From the NCBI RefSeq assembly GCF_003044445.1, contig NZ_POWX01000009.1, forward strand, positions 22,787 through 86,786: a stretch of 64,000 nucleotides of DNA. Reading direction: 5' to 3'. The notes under the pieces are model-generated. The model was not told where the DNA came from. It made no database searches and saw only the letters and a program-made list of their open reading frames with translations. This document shows, piece after piece, positions 1-8,632 of this stretch. Position 1 is the first letter of the stretch. Each line of letters opens with the position of its first letter. The position numbers were made by a program, and so were the translations under genes. This DNA comes from Neisseria mucosa. Its GTDB lineage: Bacteria; Pseudomonadota; Gammaproteobacteria; Burkholderiales; Neisseriaceae.

Positions 1-1087
1 GCTGGGCATTTCTTTTGTTAATTGGGGAATTGAATAGTTTAACTAAAAACCTAACCAGATCTGGATGTAGGCTTTTATTTAATTCATCAATAACCAAAGT
101 ATCGCCATTATGCAAAACCGCCAGAATCAATCCTGAAAACTCAAATAATTTTTGGGTGCCATCTGATTCGTCTCCTAAATTTATTTTTTGTGGTTTATTT
201 TCATTATCCAAATACACAAAAAAAGTCTCATGTTGGGCACTAAGATGTTGTTGTATATCTTTTAATATTTCCTCTTTAATGACATTAGGGATATCATCAG
301 GAAGTCCCTCAAAATTTACTTTGGGTTTTTCAAAAACAATATCATCTAATTCGATACCTGCAGAACGCAACAACTGAATCATGATTTTTTTATCTTTTGC
401 AGACTTTTTACATTGCCTTTTTGCCATCTCATTGCTGATTCTATCTGTGCTAATAATTGGAATTCTATTGATGAGGCTATGAAAAATAGGTTTGATTTGT
501 TCACTATTTAAATGTGCTGCACTAGATAAGAATAGCTGATCCGGTCTAGTTTGATTTCTCCAACTCACTCTTTCGCCTTTGAAATAATCAGACATTTTCC
601 AATCGTAGCTTTCGGTCTGTTGGTTATACTCACGGGAATACCAGTTTTGTTCGCGACCTTTTGGATAGACACTTAACCATTCTTCATGGATTTTTTTGTC
701 ATCAGCAATAAAGCCATAATCCACTCTAGTAGGTTGCAAACTACCTTCATCATTGAGTAAATCCACAACAAATGAAATGTCATAATGTGTTGGATTGTTT
801 TTGTATGTTTCATCAAAAAGAAAAGATTCAGTTCTGATTGGTTCTTTCTCTTTCTTATTGAAGGAATTCGAAAGAATTTGAATCATTGAGTATAATGCCT
901 TGATTACATTGGATTTGCCTGAAGCGTTAGCTCCATAAATAACGGCAGATTTTAATAAAGACGGTGTAGCGGGCGCATTACTGTCAAAATAGTTGTCCGG
1001 CATTTCCGTTCCTGAATCACGAACCAACGAAAGCGTCTGTTCTTGTTTGATTGAACGATAATTTTCAACAGAAAATTGGATTAACAT
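1..1087 (-). CDS. AAA15/AAA21-type ATPase, C-terminus off the window
   Basis: Reading the minus strand from ATG at 1087 gives 362 uninterrupted codons that run off the left edge, so the gene is 5'-complete and 3'-truncated. The N-terminus (MLIQFSVENYRSIK) is typical of SMC/OLD-like AAA ATPases. Walker A GANASGKS lies at about residues 52-59, and Walker B VIDELNKSLHP at about 332-342, preceded by a signature-like ESDGTQ. This is the AAA_15/AAA_21 architecture found in many phage-defence ATPases, including AbiL-type pairs with an RloB partner. No partner is visible because the downstream side is outside the window. A defence role is inference; the ATPase fold is well supported. A 7-bp palindrome sits 25 bases upstream. 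Confidence 0.85.
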   Translation of the reverse strand, partial: MLIQFSVENYRSIKQEQTLSLVRDSGTEMPDNYFDSNAPATPSLLKSAVIYGANASGKSNVIKALYSMIQILSNSFNKKEKEPIRTESFLFDETYKNNPTHYDISFVVDLLNDEGSLQPTRVDYGFIADDKKIHEEWLSVYPKGREQNWYSREYNQQTESYDWKMSDYFKGERVSWRNQTRPDQLFLSSAAHLNSEQIKPIFHSLINRIPIISTDRISNEMAKRQCKKSAKDKKIMIQLLRSAGIELDDIVFEKPKVNFEGLPDDIPNVIKEEILKDIQQHLSAQHETFFVYLDNENKPQKINLGDESDGTQKLFEFSGLILAVLHNGDTLVIDELNKSLHPDLVRFLVKLFNSPINKRNAQ

Positions 1088-1111
1088 AATAAAACCTTTT
1101 TTATTGCAATT

Positions 1112-1130
1112 TTAGGTAAAAAATACCTAA
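1112..1130. promoter_or_regulatory. Palindrome upstream of the AAA ATPase, possible operator
   Basis: TTAGGTA and TACCTAA form perfect 7-bp arms around five A residues, lying between the ATPase start codon (1087) and an AT-rich promoter-like stretch farther upstream. Placement suits an operator or a leader hairpin. No binding protein is known. Confidence 0.4.
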
Positions 1131-1362
1131 TTTCTCATATTTTATCACCTTATTGCTTTCCTCTCAACTGTTCTAAATATTAAACCCAGAACACATTGGT
1201 CTACACTCCAAAATTCAGACAGCCTTTTCCCCGAGCTATTTAGAGCAAAAATAAACGTTAGTTAATGGAGAGCTTAATTCAAGCTCTCGAAAATCCTTAC
1301 TTTCATAGATATTGACATTAGTGTAATAGACAATGGAAACCCATAAATTTATTATTTAGTAA

Positions 1363-1668
1363 TTAAAAAGCATACAACGGCACATTCACTAGCCAATCCT
1401 GTTCCCGATAATCCGCCATGGAAAATCGAATTGCTTGTTCTGGCTGAAATTGTTCTACATACACTTTCAAACTTTTCGCTTTTAAATTTTCTTCTGCTTT
1501 GACTTCAATCGGAATCATAGCTTGCTTACGTTGCACAACAAAATCGACCTCTGCCGTGCCTTTTTCAGTTGCCCAATAAAAAACAGGGTTGTCTTGGGTG
1601 GCAATCAGTTGTTGCAGCACATATTGTTTGGTCATTACGCCTTTGGATTCGGTGAAAATTCGGTAAAC
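1363..1668 (-). pseudogene. C-terminal remnant of a DUF4143 AAA ATPase
   Basis: About 100 codons encode the characteristic C-terminal end of DUF4143-type ATP-binding proteins: a YVLQQL helix, then FYWATEKGTAEVDFVV, then IPIEVKAEENLKAKSL, ending VPLYAF. The catalytic EVDFV...IEVK segment matches the PD-(D/E)XK-like C-terminal domain of this family. The P-loop ATPase and winged-helix parts (normally about 280 more residues) are missing: the upstream side is the uptake-sequence terminator of rlmB. An internal ATG at 1635 could give a 90-residue peptide, but the piece is best read as a decayed gene. Confidence 0.75.
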
Positions 1669-1670
1669 AT

Positions 1671-1706
1671 GTCGTCTGAAAACCAAATTTCCAGTTTTCA
1701 GACGAC
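1671..1706 (-). terminator. Uptake-sequence inverted repeat, rlmB terminator
   Basis: GTCGTCTGAAAAC and its complement form a 13-bp stem 25 bases after the rlmB stop codon, the usual neisserial terminator/uptake-signal arrangement. Confidence 0.7.
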
Positions 1707-1730
1707 GTTTTCTGTTCACAAAACTCAGCG

Positions 1731-2480
1731 TTATTTCTCTGATTTCAACACCCGCTGACGGCGCGTTTCGCTCAACACCATGCCTGCGCTGACGGAGACG
1801 TTCATGCTTTCGACCGTGCCGAACATGGGTATCGATACCAGCATGTCGCAATGTTCGCGCGTCAGGCGGCGCATGCCTTCGCCTTCGTTGCCCATCACCC
1901 ATGCCGCGCTGTCGGGCAGGTCGCAGTGATAGAGGTCGGCGTCACCGCCCATGTCGGTGCCGATGATCCAGATGCCGTATTCTTTCAGCTCGCGCAGGGT
2001 GCGGGCGAGGTTGGTTACGGTGATGTAGGGGACGGTTTCCGCCGCGCCGCAGGCGACTTTGCTGACGGTGGCGTTCAGTCCCGCGCTTTTGTCTTTCGGC
2101 GCGATGACGGCGTGTACGCCCATTGCGTCGGCGGTACGCAGGCACGCGCCGAGGTTGTGCGGGTCGGTAATGCCGTCGAGTATCAGCAAGAGCGGCGGTT
2201 CGCTCAGGTTTTCCAATACGTCTTCAAGGTGGACGTGGTTTTTGGAAGCGTCGATAAATCCGACTACGCCCTGATGCCGCGCACCTTTGCTAATGGCGTT
2301 GAGGCGGTCGGCGTCTGCGAAGTGTACGCGCACGTTTTCGTTTGCCGCTTTTTCCAACACGTCGCGCGTGCGGGCATCGTTTTTGCCTTCTTGGACGTAG
2401 AGTTCGGTAATCGATTTCGGGTTTTGCCACAGGCGGGCGTTGACGGCGTGGAAGCCGTAGATGAGTCTTTGGTTTGCCAT
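1731..2480 (-). CDS. rlmB: 23S rRNA (guanosine-2'-O)-methyltransferase RlmB
   Basis: The 249-residue protein is full length for RlmB, which 2'-O-methylates a conserved G (G2251 in E. coli numbering) in the peptidyl-transferase P loop. The N-terminal substrate-binding domain (residues 1-75, [11 protein letters not shown]) is followed by the SPOUT methyltransferase fold. SpoU motif 1 is [17 protein letters not shown], motif 2 VMGNEGEGM, and motif 3 [17 protein letters not shown], which form the trefoil-knot AdoMet site. All key residues are present. It stands alone between uptake-sequence repeats on both sides. Confidence 0.97.
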   Translation of the reverse strand: MANQRLIYGFHAVNARLWQNPKSITELYVQEGKNDARTRDVLEKAANENVRVHFADADRLNAISKGARHQGVVGFIDASKNHVHLEDVLENLSEPPLLLILDGITDPHNLGACLRTADAMGVHAVIAPKDKSAGLNATVSKVACGAAETVPYITVTNLARTLRELKEYGIWIIGTDMGGDADLYHCDLPDSAAWVMGNEGEGMRRLTREHCDMLVSIPMFGTVESMNVSVSAGMVLSETRRQRVLKSEK

Positions 2481-2500
2481 GATTTTGCTTTATAAAAAAT

Positions 2501-2536
2501 TTCAGACGACATTATAACAAGATAAGGTCGTCTGAA
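2501..2536. repeat. Inverted uptake sequences between azlD and rlmB
   Basis: TTCAGACGAC and GGTCGTCTGAA flank a short AT-rich loop just upstream of rlmB. It may terminate azlCD transcription while offering two uptake signals. Confidence 0.6.
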
Positions 2537-2610
2537 AGGGAAAGGTCGTCCCGTCAGGAGGCTGCGCACTCTGAAAACAAGTGTAACCGATTTCACTCAA
2601 ATGCGACCGC

Positions 2611-2919
2611 CTACCGCATCAAATACCCCAACAGCCCGGAACTGCCGACGCCGTTCAACACGGTAACCAACATGGAAAACCTGCTTGCGGCAAGCACGGT
2701 CAGCGCAATGGCAATCAGCTCGTGCGGCTTGTCGGACACGAAATAAGGCGCGATGACGGAAATCAACACGCAACCCGGCGCGGCTTCCATCACGATTTGT
2801 GCGCGGCGGCTTAAGGTGCGGTTGCGCAAGGCGAAAAAACCAATAAGACGGGTGGAATACGTTACCGCCAGCATACTGGCAAACAACAGGAACGACTGCC
2901 AAGACAGCAAATCCTTCAT
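2611..2919 (-). CDS. azlD: AzlD-family branched-chain amino acid export subunit
   Basis: The 102-residue protein starts MKDLLSWQSF; this ATG overlaps the azlC stop as ATGA, showing translational coupling, so the longer upstream extension is not used. It has about four hydrophobic segments and the AzlD pattern TRLIGFFALRNRTLS in the first third. AzlD is the small partner of AzlC in a two-component exporter for leucine, isoleucine, valine or related amino acids at the inner membrane. The substrate in this organism is not shown by the sequence. Confidence 0.88.
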   Translation of the reverse strand: MKDLLSWQSFLLFASMLAVTYSTRLIGFFALRNRTLSRRAQIVMEAAPGCVLISVIAPYFVSDKPHELIAIALTVLAASRFSMLVTVLNGVGSSGLLGYLMR

Positions 2920-3626
2920 TCCTTCTCTCCCCAAAGATAGGCGGCAAGCAGGCCGGAAATCGCGCCCATCGGCACATACCAATGCCCATCCACCGACAAA
3001 TAAGTCCCGCACGCCACAATCAGGCTGACAAACCAAGGGCGTGCCGCCTTAAAGCTTTTCCACATTCCGCGCAGCAGCACCAAAAACACGGCGGGAAACG
3101 CCATGCCGAAGCCCCATGCCGCCACATCGCCGAACATCGGCCCGACCGCCGCACCAAACGCCGCAAAACCCGTCCAAGTGGTATAAAGGATAAAGCACAC
3201 GCCAGCATAAAACGGCATATTGAACGCCGGCAGCCCCATCGCCTTGCGCTTTTGAATTTCCGCAAACGCCATCGCCCAACTTTCGTCGCACATAAAAAAC
3301 AGCGCGGGCATGGCTTTTCTCAACGGCATATCCCGCATATAAGGCGCGATTGCCGCCCCCATCAGAATATGGCGCGAATTAATCATGAAGGTAACAGTGG
3401 CAATCAGCAGAATCGGCAATGGGTTTGCCCACAGGTTGACCGCTGCAAATTCCGAGCCTCCGGCGAAATTCATGCCCGTCATCATCAGCATTTCCAGCCA
3501 ACTCATGCCCTTCTGACCACCCTGCATACCCAATATCAACGCCCACGGCAAAAGCCCGATGAGCATGGGTGAGGTTTCTTTGATGCCGCGTAGAAATTCG
3601 GATTGAGGGGAATTGGGGTGTGTCAT
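2916..3626 (-). CDS. azlC: AzlC-family branched-chain amino acid exporter
   Basis: A 236-residue polytopic protein of the LIV-E family, starting MTHPNSPQSEFLRGI. Family features include the LLPWALILGMQ helix, the GMNFAGGSEFAAVNLW motif, INSRHILMGAAIAPY and a conserved DESWAMAF. Seven or so membrane segments are expected. It is the first gene of a two-gene operon with azlD (4-base overlap). The pair usually exports excess branched-chain amino acids or azaleucine analogues; substrate is inferred from family only. Confidence 0.93.
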   Translation of the reverse strand: MTHPNSPQSEFLRGIKETSPMLIGLLPWALILGMQGGQKGMSWLEMLMMTGMNFAGGSEFAAVNLWANPLPILLIATVTFMINSRHILMGAAIAPYMRDMPLRKAMPALFFMCDESWAMAFAEIQKRKAMGLPAFNMPFYAGVCFILYTTWTGFAAFGAAVGPMFGDVAAWGFGMAFPAVFLVLLRGMWKSFKAARPWFVSLIVACGTYLSVDGHWYVPMGAISGLLAAYLWGEKE

Positions 3627-3776
3627 TTTGTTGAGGAGATTAAAGAGGGTTTAGGGTTTGAAGATGAAGAATGAGGGGAGGTATTATACACAGTCGGGTA
3701 AACTTAAAAAGGTCGTCTGAAACGGGCTTCGATAAAGCAAAAATCATCGCCGCAAGACTTTAACACTTTTTAATCC

Positions 3777-3806
3777 TTGACAGGCATTTCACTATGAAAA
3801 TATGCT
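3777..3806 (+). promoter_or_regulatory. Sigma-70 promoter of dapA
   Basis: TTGACA (3777-3782) and TATGCT (3801-3806) are separated by 18 bases. The start would lie near 3813, giving a leader of about 165 bases before dapA. Between azlC (3626) and this site there is one single uptake sequence near 3710 and nothing else recognisable. Confidence 0.6.
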
Positions 3807-3979
3807 AAATTTTTGATTAAAAACATCATTATTCATTAAGATGAACATTACGTTCAGCTTCGCATAGCAACCGCCTGGTCAAGATGTTTCACACAAACAA
3901 CAAAGTAAGCTACAATCCCAAGCATTTCCTTCCCTTTAGAAGCAAACCCTATTGCGCCCTACAAATAAAAGGTTTCCTT

Positions 3980-4861
3980 ATGTTACAAGGCAGTTTGGTT
4001 GCCCTGATTACCCCCATGAATCAAGACGGCAGCATCCATTACGAACAACTCCGCGATTTGATCGACTGGCATATCGAAAACGGTACTGACGGCATCGTCG
4101 CCGTCGGCACGACAGGTGAATCCGCCACACTCTCCGTCGAAGAGCATCTAAGCGTAATCGAAGAAACGGTCAAACACGTCAACAAGCGAGTCCCCGTTAT
4201 CGCCGGCACCGGCGCCAACAATACCCTCGAAGCCATCGCGCTCTCCCGCGCCGCTGAAAAAGCCGGTGCAGACTACACCCTTTCCGTCGTTCCCTATTAC
4301 AACAAGCCCTCCCAAGAAGGCATTTACCAACATTTCAAAACCATCGCCGAATCCACTTCGATTCCGATGATTATCTACAACGTACCCGGCCGCACCGTCG
4401 TCAGCATGACCAACGACACCATCCTGCGCCTCGCCAAAATCCCGAACATCGTCGGCGTCAAAGAAGCCAGCGGCAATATCAGCAACAATCTCGAATTAAT
4501 CAAACACGCGCCCGAAGGTTTCACCATCCTTTCCGGCGATGACCCCACCGGCCTGCCCTTCATGCTCTGCGGCGGACACGGCGTCGTCACCGTTGCCGCC
4601 AATGTCGCCCCCAAACTCTTCGCCGACATGTGCCGCGCCGCCCTTGCAGGCGATATTGCGACCGCCCGTCAATTAAATGACCGCCTGATTCCGATTTATA
4701 ACACTATGTTCTGCGAACCAAGCCCTGCCGCGCCCAAATGGGGCGTATCCGCGTTGGGCAAATGCGACCCTTATGTCCGCCTGCCGCTCGTTCCCCTGAG
4801 CGAAACAGGACAGGCAAAAGTCCGCGCCGCATTGCAAGAATCCGGACAACTCACCGCATAA
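3980..4861 (+). CDS. dapA: 4-hydroxy-tetrahydrodipicolinate synthase
   Basis: Condenses pyruvate with aspartate semialdehyde in the first step of the lysine/diaminopimelate branch, feeding peptidoglycan synthesis. Starting at the ATG giving [13 protein letters not shown], preceded by AAAGG, the protein is 293 residues, the usual length; an upstream in-frame extension lacks family similarity. The Schiff-base lysine is K161 in GVKEASGN and the catalytic tyrosine Y133 in IIYNVPGR; the TTGES pyruvate-binding motif is at 44-48. It is followed 72 bases later by bamC, a neighbourhood also seen in gammaproteobacteria, though an uptake-sequence hairpin lies between them. Confidence 0.98.
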   Translation: MLQGSLVALITPMNQDGSIHYEQLRDLIDWHIENGTDGIVAVGTTGESATLSVEEHLSVIEETVKHVNKRVPVIAGTGANNTLEAIALSRAAEKAGADYTLSVVPYYNKPSQEGIYQHFKTIAESTSIPMIIYNVPGRTVVSMTNDTILRLAKIPNIVGVKEASGNISNNLELIKHAPEGFTILSGDDPTGLPFMLCGGHGVVTVAANVAPKLFADMCRAALAGDIATARQLNDRLIPIYNTMFCEPSPAAPKWGVSALGKCDPYVRLPLVPLSETGQAKVRAALQESGQLTA

Positions 4862-4868
4862 ACCGCAA

Positions 4869-4899
4869 AGGTCGTCTGAAAACCGTTTTCAGACGACCT
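4869..4899 (+). terminator. Uptake-sequence hairpin between dapA and bamC
   Basis: AGGTCGTCTGAAAAC is followed after one base by its complement, a long perfect stem with a minimal loop. It lacks a long T tract, so it may attenuate rather than stop transcription into bamC. Confidence 0.6.
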
Positions 4900-4933
4900 G
4901 CCGTTAATCCATCACATCCCACAGGAAACCAAT

Positions 4934-6061
4934 ATGGCCTATATGAAACCTGTCGTCGTAGCAATCGCCCTGATCAGTATGACCGCTTGTTCAGGCAACA
5001 AAAAAGACCTGCCCAAGCTGGATTACCAAACCCAGACCCGCAAAATCGTCAAATTAGAAGTACCGCCTGATTTGAACAATCCCGATCAAGGCAACCTCTA
5101 TCAAGTACCTGCGGGCAGCGGTGCCGTCCGCGCCAGCGATCTGAGCCGCCGCACATCAGCAACCCAACAAGCCGCCAACTCCGAAGTCCTCAAATCCGTC
5201 AAAGGCGTCCGTTTGGAGCGCGACGGCAACCAACGCTGGGTTGAAGTCCAAGGTAAATCTCCTGCCGAAATTTGGCCTTTGCTGAAAGCATTCTGGCAAG
5301 AAAACGGCTTCGACATCAAATCCGAAGAACCCGGTATCGGTCAAATGGAAACCGAGTGGGCTGAAAACCGCGCGAAAATTCCGCAAGACGGCCTGCGCCG
5401 CCTCCTGGACAAAGTCGGCTTAGGCGGCATCTATTCCACCAGCGAGCGCGATAAATTTATCATCCGTATCGAACAAAGCAAAAACGGCACGACCGACGTT
5501 TTCTTCGCCCACAAAGGTATGAAAGAAGTTTACGCAGACAAAAACAAAGATACGACCACATGGCAGCCTGCCGCTAACGACCCCAACCTTGAAGCCGCCT
5601 TCCTCGCACGCTTCATGCAATATATGGGCGTCGATCAGCAACAAGCCGAAAACGCGCTGACCCAAAGCGTTGCCAAACGCAGCGGCAACGAATTGGCGCG
5701 AATCGACGGCAACACCCTGCTCGTCTCCGGCGACTACGGCCGCAACTGGCGCCGCACCGCGCTCGCCCTCGACCGCATCGGCTTGAATGTCTTAGGTCAA
5801 AACATCGAACGCCACGCCTTCTTGGTTCAACAGGCACCTAACGAAAGCGAAGCCGTTTCCACGAAAAAACCGGGCTTCTTCAGCCGTATGTTTGGCAAAG
5901 GCAAAAAAGTTGAGAAACCGGCAGCCTACCCCGAAATCATCGTATTCGTCGAACCTGTGAACGGCGGTTCACGAATCCGCCTTCTCAACAAAGACGGCAG
6001 CGCATACAACGGCAGCGATGCCTCTACGCTCATCAGCCGTCTGCATACCGAATTGCGCTAA
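4934..6061 (+). CDS. bamC: Outer membrane assembly lipoprotein BamC
   Basis: A lipoprotein of the BAM complex, which folds beta-barrel proteins into the outer membrane. The signal peptide ends in the lipobox MTAC, with the lipidated cysteine at residue 19. The unstructured N-terminal stretch (about 20-90, LDYQTQTRKIVKLEVPPDLN) is the segment that contacts BamD. Two helix-grip domains follow, the first with RWVEVQGKSPAEIWPLLKAFW at about 97-117 and the second toward residues 260-375. At 375 residues it is slightly longer than E. coli BamC, owing to a basic linker near residue 310 (KKPGFFSRMFGKGKK). Confidence 0.95.
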   Translation: MAYMKPVVVAIALISMTACSGNKKDLPKLDYQTQTRKIVKLEVPPDLNNPDQGNLYQVPAGSGAVRASDLSRRTSATQQAANSEVLKSVKGVRLERDGNQRWVEVQGKSPAEIWPLLKAFWQENGFDIKSEEPGIGQMETEWAENRAKIPQDGLRRLLDKVGLGGIYSTSERDKFIIRIEQSKNGTTDVFFAHKGMKEVYADKNKDTTTWQPAANDPNLEAAFLARFMQYMGVDQQQAENALTQSVAKRSGNELARIDGNTLLVSGDYGRNWRRTALALDRIGLNVLGQNIERHAFLVQQAPNESEAVSTKKPGFFSRMFGKGKKVEKPAAYPEIIVFVEPVNGGSRIRLLNKDGSAYNGSDASTLISRLHTELR

Positions 6062-6071
6062 CCCGCTTCTC

Positions 6072-6100
6072 AAAACCTCCTGTCCACAGGAGGTTTTTTT
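6072..6100 (+). terminator. Intrinsic terminator of bamC
   Basis: AAACCTCCTG and CAGGAGGTTT form a strong stem with a short loop, followed by a run of T; it begins 11 bases after the stop codon. Confidence 0.9.
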
Positions 6101-6231
6101 GCGCTTATCAAAAGCGACAAGCAAAATACAGTCATTCCCCAAATAGACCTGTCAATTTATGATTCAAGTATAAAATGAAGACATCAGATTGATTTTAAAG
6201 ATGATTGACGCTTAAACATCAGCTAAGCGAA

Positions 6232-6270
6232 AGGTCGTCTAAAAATTGGATTCCCGTTTTCAGACGACCT
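6232..6270 (-). terminator. Uptake-sequence terminator after lplT
   Basis: An inverted pair in which the left arm is imperfect (TCGTCTAAAA in place of TCGTCTGAAA), so only one arm is a full uptake sequence. It lies 17 bases downstream of the lplT stop. Confidence 0.65.
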
Positions 6271-6286
6271 CTTTTTAAACTCAGGC

Positions 6287-7609
6287 TTACCGTTTGATGA
6301 TATTGCCGAATATCTTGCCCATATCGTTTAAGAAACGGGGTTCGCGCTGTATCAGGTAAACAATCAAAGGGATATTGCCGATGGCGACGATCAGGTAAAG
6401 CAGGGAAATGCTGTCGAACAACATCAGCAGTACCGCGCTTAAAATGGAAGCGGACACCATAAATACGCCGTTGATGAGGTTGTTGGCGGCGACGGCGTGG
6501 GCGCGGAAGGATTCGCTGCTGGCGGTTTGCAGCCAAGTGTAGAGCGGGACGGAGAAGAAGCCGCCGAAGAAGCCGATCAGCGTCATGACAAGCATAACGG
6601 GATACGCGATGCCTTGCGAGAGAAACCAAGTGATGCCGTTGAGTTCGGTAAAGCGTTGTCCGTTGGTCAGCCATACCAAAATCAAGCCGCTCACGGTCAA
6701 ACCCATCGTACCGACAGTTACCAAGCCCAAGAGCAGGCGTTCGTGGCTGAGTTTGGCGCACAACACCGAGCCGGCGGCGATGCCGATGGAGAATAGGGCG
6801 AGCATGAGGTTGAAGACGTTGTCGTTGCCGCCCAGATGGATTTGCGTGAAGGTCGGCAGTTGGGTGGTGTAAACCGAGCCGATAAACCAAAACCACGAAA
6901 TGCCGATGATGGAAGTGAAAACTGAATCATATTGCGCGGTTTCGCGCAGGAGCGCGTGTGTGCCTTTGACGATGTTCCATTCGATTTTGGTGTTGGGGGC
7001 TTTGGCGGGGACGCCGGGCATGAAGAGGCTGGTCAGCGTACCGCCGATGGCGACGAGCAATACTAAGATGCCGACGACGGAGGGTGGCAGACCTGCGACG
7101 GATGTGCCCAAAATCTGACCGAACAAAATGGCGATGAACGTTCCCGATTCGATCAGGCTGTTGCCCATAATCAGCTCTTTGTCGTTGAGATAATCGGGCA
7201 GGATGGCGTATTTCAGCGGGCCGAACAGCGTCGATTGCGCGCCCATGCAAAACAGGCAGACCAAGAGCAGCGGGGCAGATTGGATATAGAAGCCGAACGC
7301 CGCCACCGCCATAATCACGATTTCCAATACTTTGATCCAGCGCGCCAAGACGGCTTTGTCGAATTTGGTGCTCAATTGTCCCGACAGCGCGGAAAACAGG
7401 AAATACGGCAGGATAAACAGCAACGCGCCCAAGTTCAGCATTTGGCTGGTGGGCAGGAAGTCGTTTTTGCCCAAACCGTAAAAGCTGATCATCACAAACA
7501 GCGCGGTTTTGAACATATTGTCGTTGAATGCGCCCAGAAACTGCGTGCCGAATAGTGGGGCAAAACGGCGGCTGGTCGGGAAATTCAGATTGTCTTTTTT
7601 GAGGCTCAT
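6287..7609 (-). CDS. lplT: MFS transporter, lysophospholipid transporter-like (LplT)
   Basis: A 440-residue major facilitator protein with about 12 membrane segments. The N-terminus FGTQFLGAFNDNMFKTAL is the signature of the LplT branch, which flips lysophospholipids across the inner membrane for re-acylation; the GPLKYAILPDYL segment also fits. In enterobacteria lplT is next to aas, but no acyltransferase gene lies beside it here. Its start overlaps the ccoS stop by four bases (ATGA), so it is co-translated with ccoS. Substrate is inferred from family. Confidence 0.85.
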   Translation of the reverse strand: MSLKKDNLNFPTSRRFAPLFGTQFLGAFNDNMFKTALFVMISFYGLGKNDFLPTSQMLNLGALLFILPYFLFSALSGQLSTKFDKAVLARWIKVLEIVIMAVAAFGFYIQSAPLLLVCLFCMGAQSTLFGPLKYAILPDYLNDKELIMGNSLIESGTFIAILFGQILGTSVAGLPPSVVGILVLLVAIGGTLTSLFMPGVPAKAPNTKIEWNIVKGTHALLRETAQYDSVFTSIIGISWFWFIGSVYTTQLPTFTQIHLGGNDNVFNLMLALFSIGIAAGSVLCAKLSHERLLLGLVTVGTMGLTVSGLILVWLTNGQRFTELNGITWFLSQGIAYPVMLVMTLIGFFGGFFSVPLYTWLQTASSESFRAHAVAANNLINGVFMVSASILSAVLLMLFDSISLLYLIVAIGNIPLIVYLIQREPRFLNDMGKIFGNIIKR

Positions 7610-7803
7610 TTTTCGGATTCTTGTTCTTCTTCTGCTGTTTCGTCTTCAAGCAGTTTGTCGGTGGAATCGTCGTCCATCAGGATGCGGTGTGCCGGCCCTT
7701 CGAGATCGTCAAACTGTCCGTTTTTGCCCGACCACCAAAAAAAATAGCCGATGGCAAACGCCAAAATGATGCTGATGGGCACCAAAATAAACATACTTTC
7801 CAT
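7606..7803 (-). CDS. ccoS: Cytochrome cbb3 oxidase assembly protein CcoS
   Basis: A 65-residue single-span membrane protein: MESMFILVPISIILAFAI is the transmembrane segment, then FFWWSGKNGQFDDLEGPAHRIL, a clear CcoS signature (GQFDDLEGP). CcoS helps insert cofactors into the CcoN subunit of the cbb3-type oxidase, the only terminal oxidase type of many Neisseria. Its ATG overlaps the stop of the upstream gene (TGATG) and its stop overlaps the lplT start, so the three form one translationally coupled unit. The acidic C-terminus (LLEDETAEEEQESEK) is typical. Confidence 0.93.
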   Translation of the reverse strand: MESMFILVPISIILAFAIGYFFWWSGKNGQFDDLEGPAHRILMDDDSTDKLLEDETAEEEQESEK

Positions 7804-8108
7804 CACATCGCTCCGGTCAAATCGGTTAAGACGAAAGTCTGTCCCGATACGGTCAGATATTCGTTGCGCAGCGAGCCGACAAGGGTGTCGTCGAAAAACA
7901 GTTCGATACGGTCTTTCACGACGCGCCAATATTGCGGAGTCTCCGTTTGCTCGAAAGGAGCCAAAGCCTCCGCTGCCACGCCTTCTTCACTTTGCAGCTT
8001 GACGGCAAAACGCCCGCTCTGTGGTTGCGCTTCGGATTCGTCATCCGGCAGCATGATGAAAAAGCCCACATGGGCGCCTTGTTGCGTATGGATACTGAAA
8101 TAGTGCAT
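7803..8108 (-). CDS. Conserved hypothetical protein, coupled to ccoS
   Basis: A 101-residue soluble protein, beginning MHYFSIHTQQGAHVGFFIM and ending VLTDLTGAM. An upstream in-frame ATG at 8150 would add residues encoded by an uptake sequence and is unlikely. No family is recognised. It is rich in beta-type alternation and acidic residues, with no signal peptide or membrane span. Overlap of its stop with the ccoS start suggests a linked role or at least joint expression; a part in cbb3 oxidase biogenesis is only a guess from position. Confidence 0.7.
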   Translation of the reverse strand: MHYFSIHTQQGAHVGFFIMLPDDESEAQPQSGRFAVKLQSEEGVAAEALAPFEQTETPQYWRVVKDRIELFFDDTLVGSLRNEYLTVSGQTFVLTDLTGAM

Positions 8109-8632
8109 ATCAAAGAATCTTAAAAGGCTGCCGCTGTTTTCAGACGACATAGTGAATACAAAAACTGTCTAAATGTAACAGTTTGACACGCCCCTGCAAA
8201 GGGCTTTGCGCCCCCGCGCTTGACAGATCGTCTGAAAACAAACCGTTTCCCTTTAAACATCAATATCTTCCTTTATCGCCTCCGGCATGTTCCAAGTCAA
8301 ACATTAAGCCAAGCAGCCGACCCCGTTTTTTGCTAGAATAGCGCGGTTTACATTCATCAACCGATTTCAGACGACCCCGCCGAATCAGCGGCGGCAGAAG
8401 CCACACGGAAAGCAACATTCATAAAGTTTCCGCCATTCCGAATGTAACGATAATTTTTTCTTTCATAGATTTTACGCCACCAACCGATACGGCACGCCGC
8501 GCAGACGCTCGGCGCCGCCCTCAAGCGCATCCACTATGCCTGCGGGAGATGTTTGGCGGTATATTGACGACAAAGAACAGATTGCCGATACTGCCCACAA
8601 AGGTCGTCTGAAACCTTCAGGAGCCACAACAA
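8109..8632 (+). other. Long gap upstream of ackA with an extended -10 element
   Basis: Holds scattered single uptake sequences (near 8141, 8228, 8369 and 8600) and an extended -10 element TGCTAGAAT at 8331-8339, which would give a leader of nearly 290 bases on ackA. No convincing coding region or strong terminator is seen. The ribosome-binding site before ackA is CAGGAG. Confidence 0.4.

Noticed and set aside
8535..8632. A short frame from ATG 8537 overlapping the ackA start
   Set aside because: It runs into ackA out of frame, contains an uptake sequence and has no recognisable similarity.
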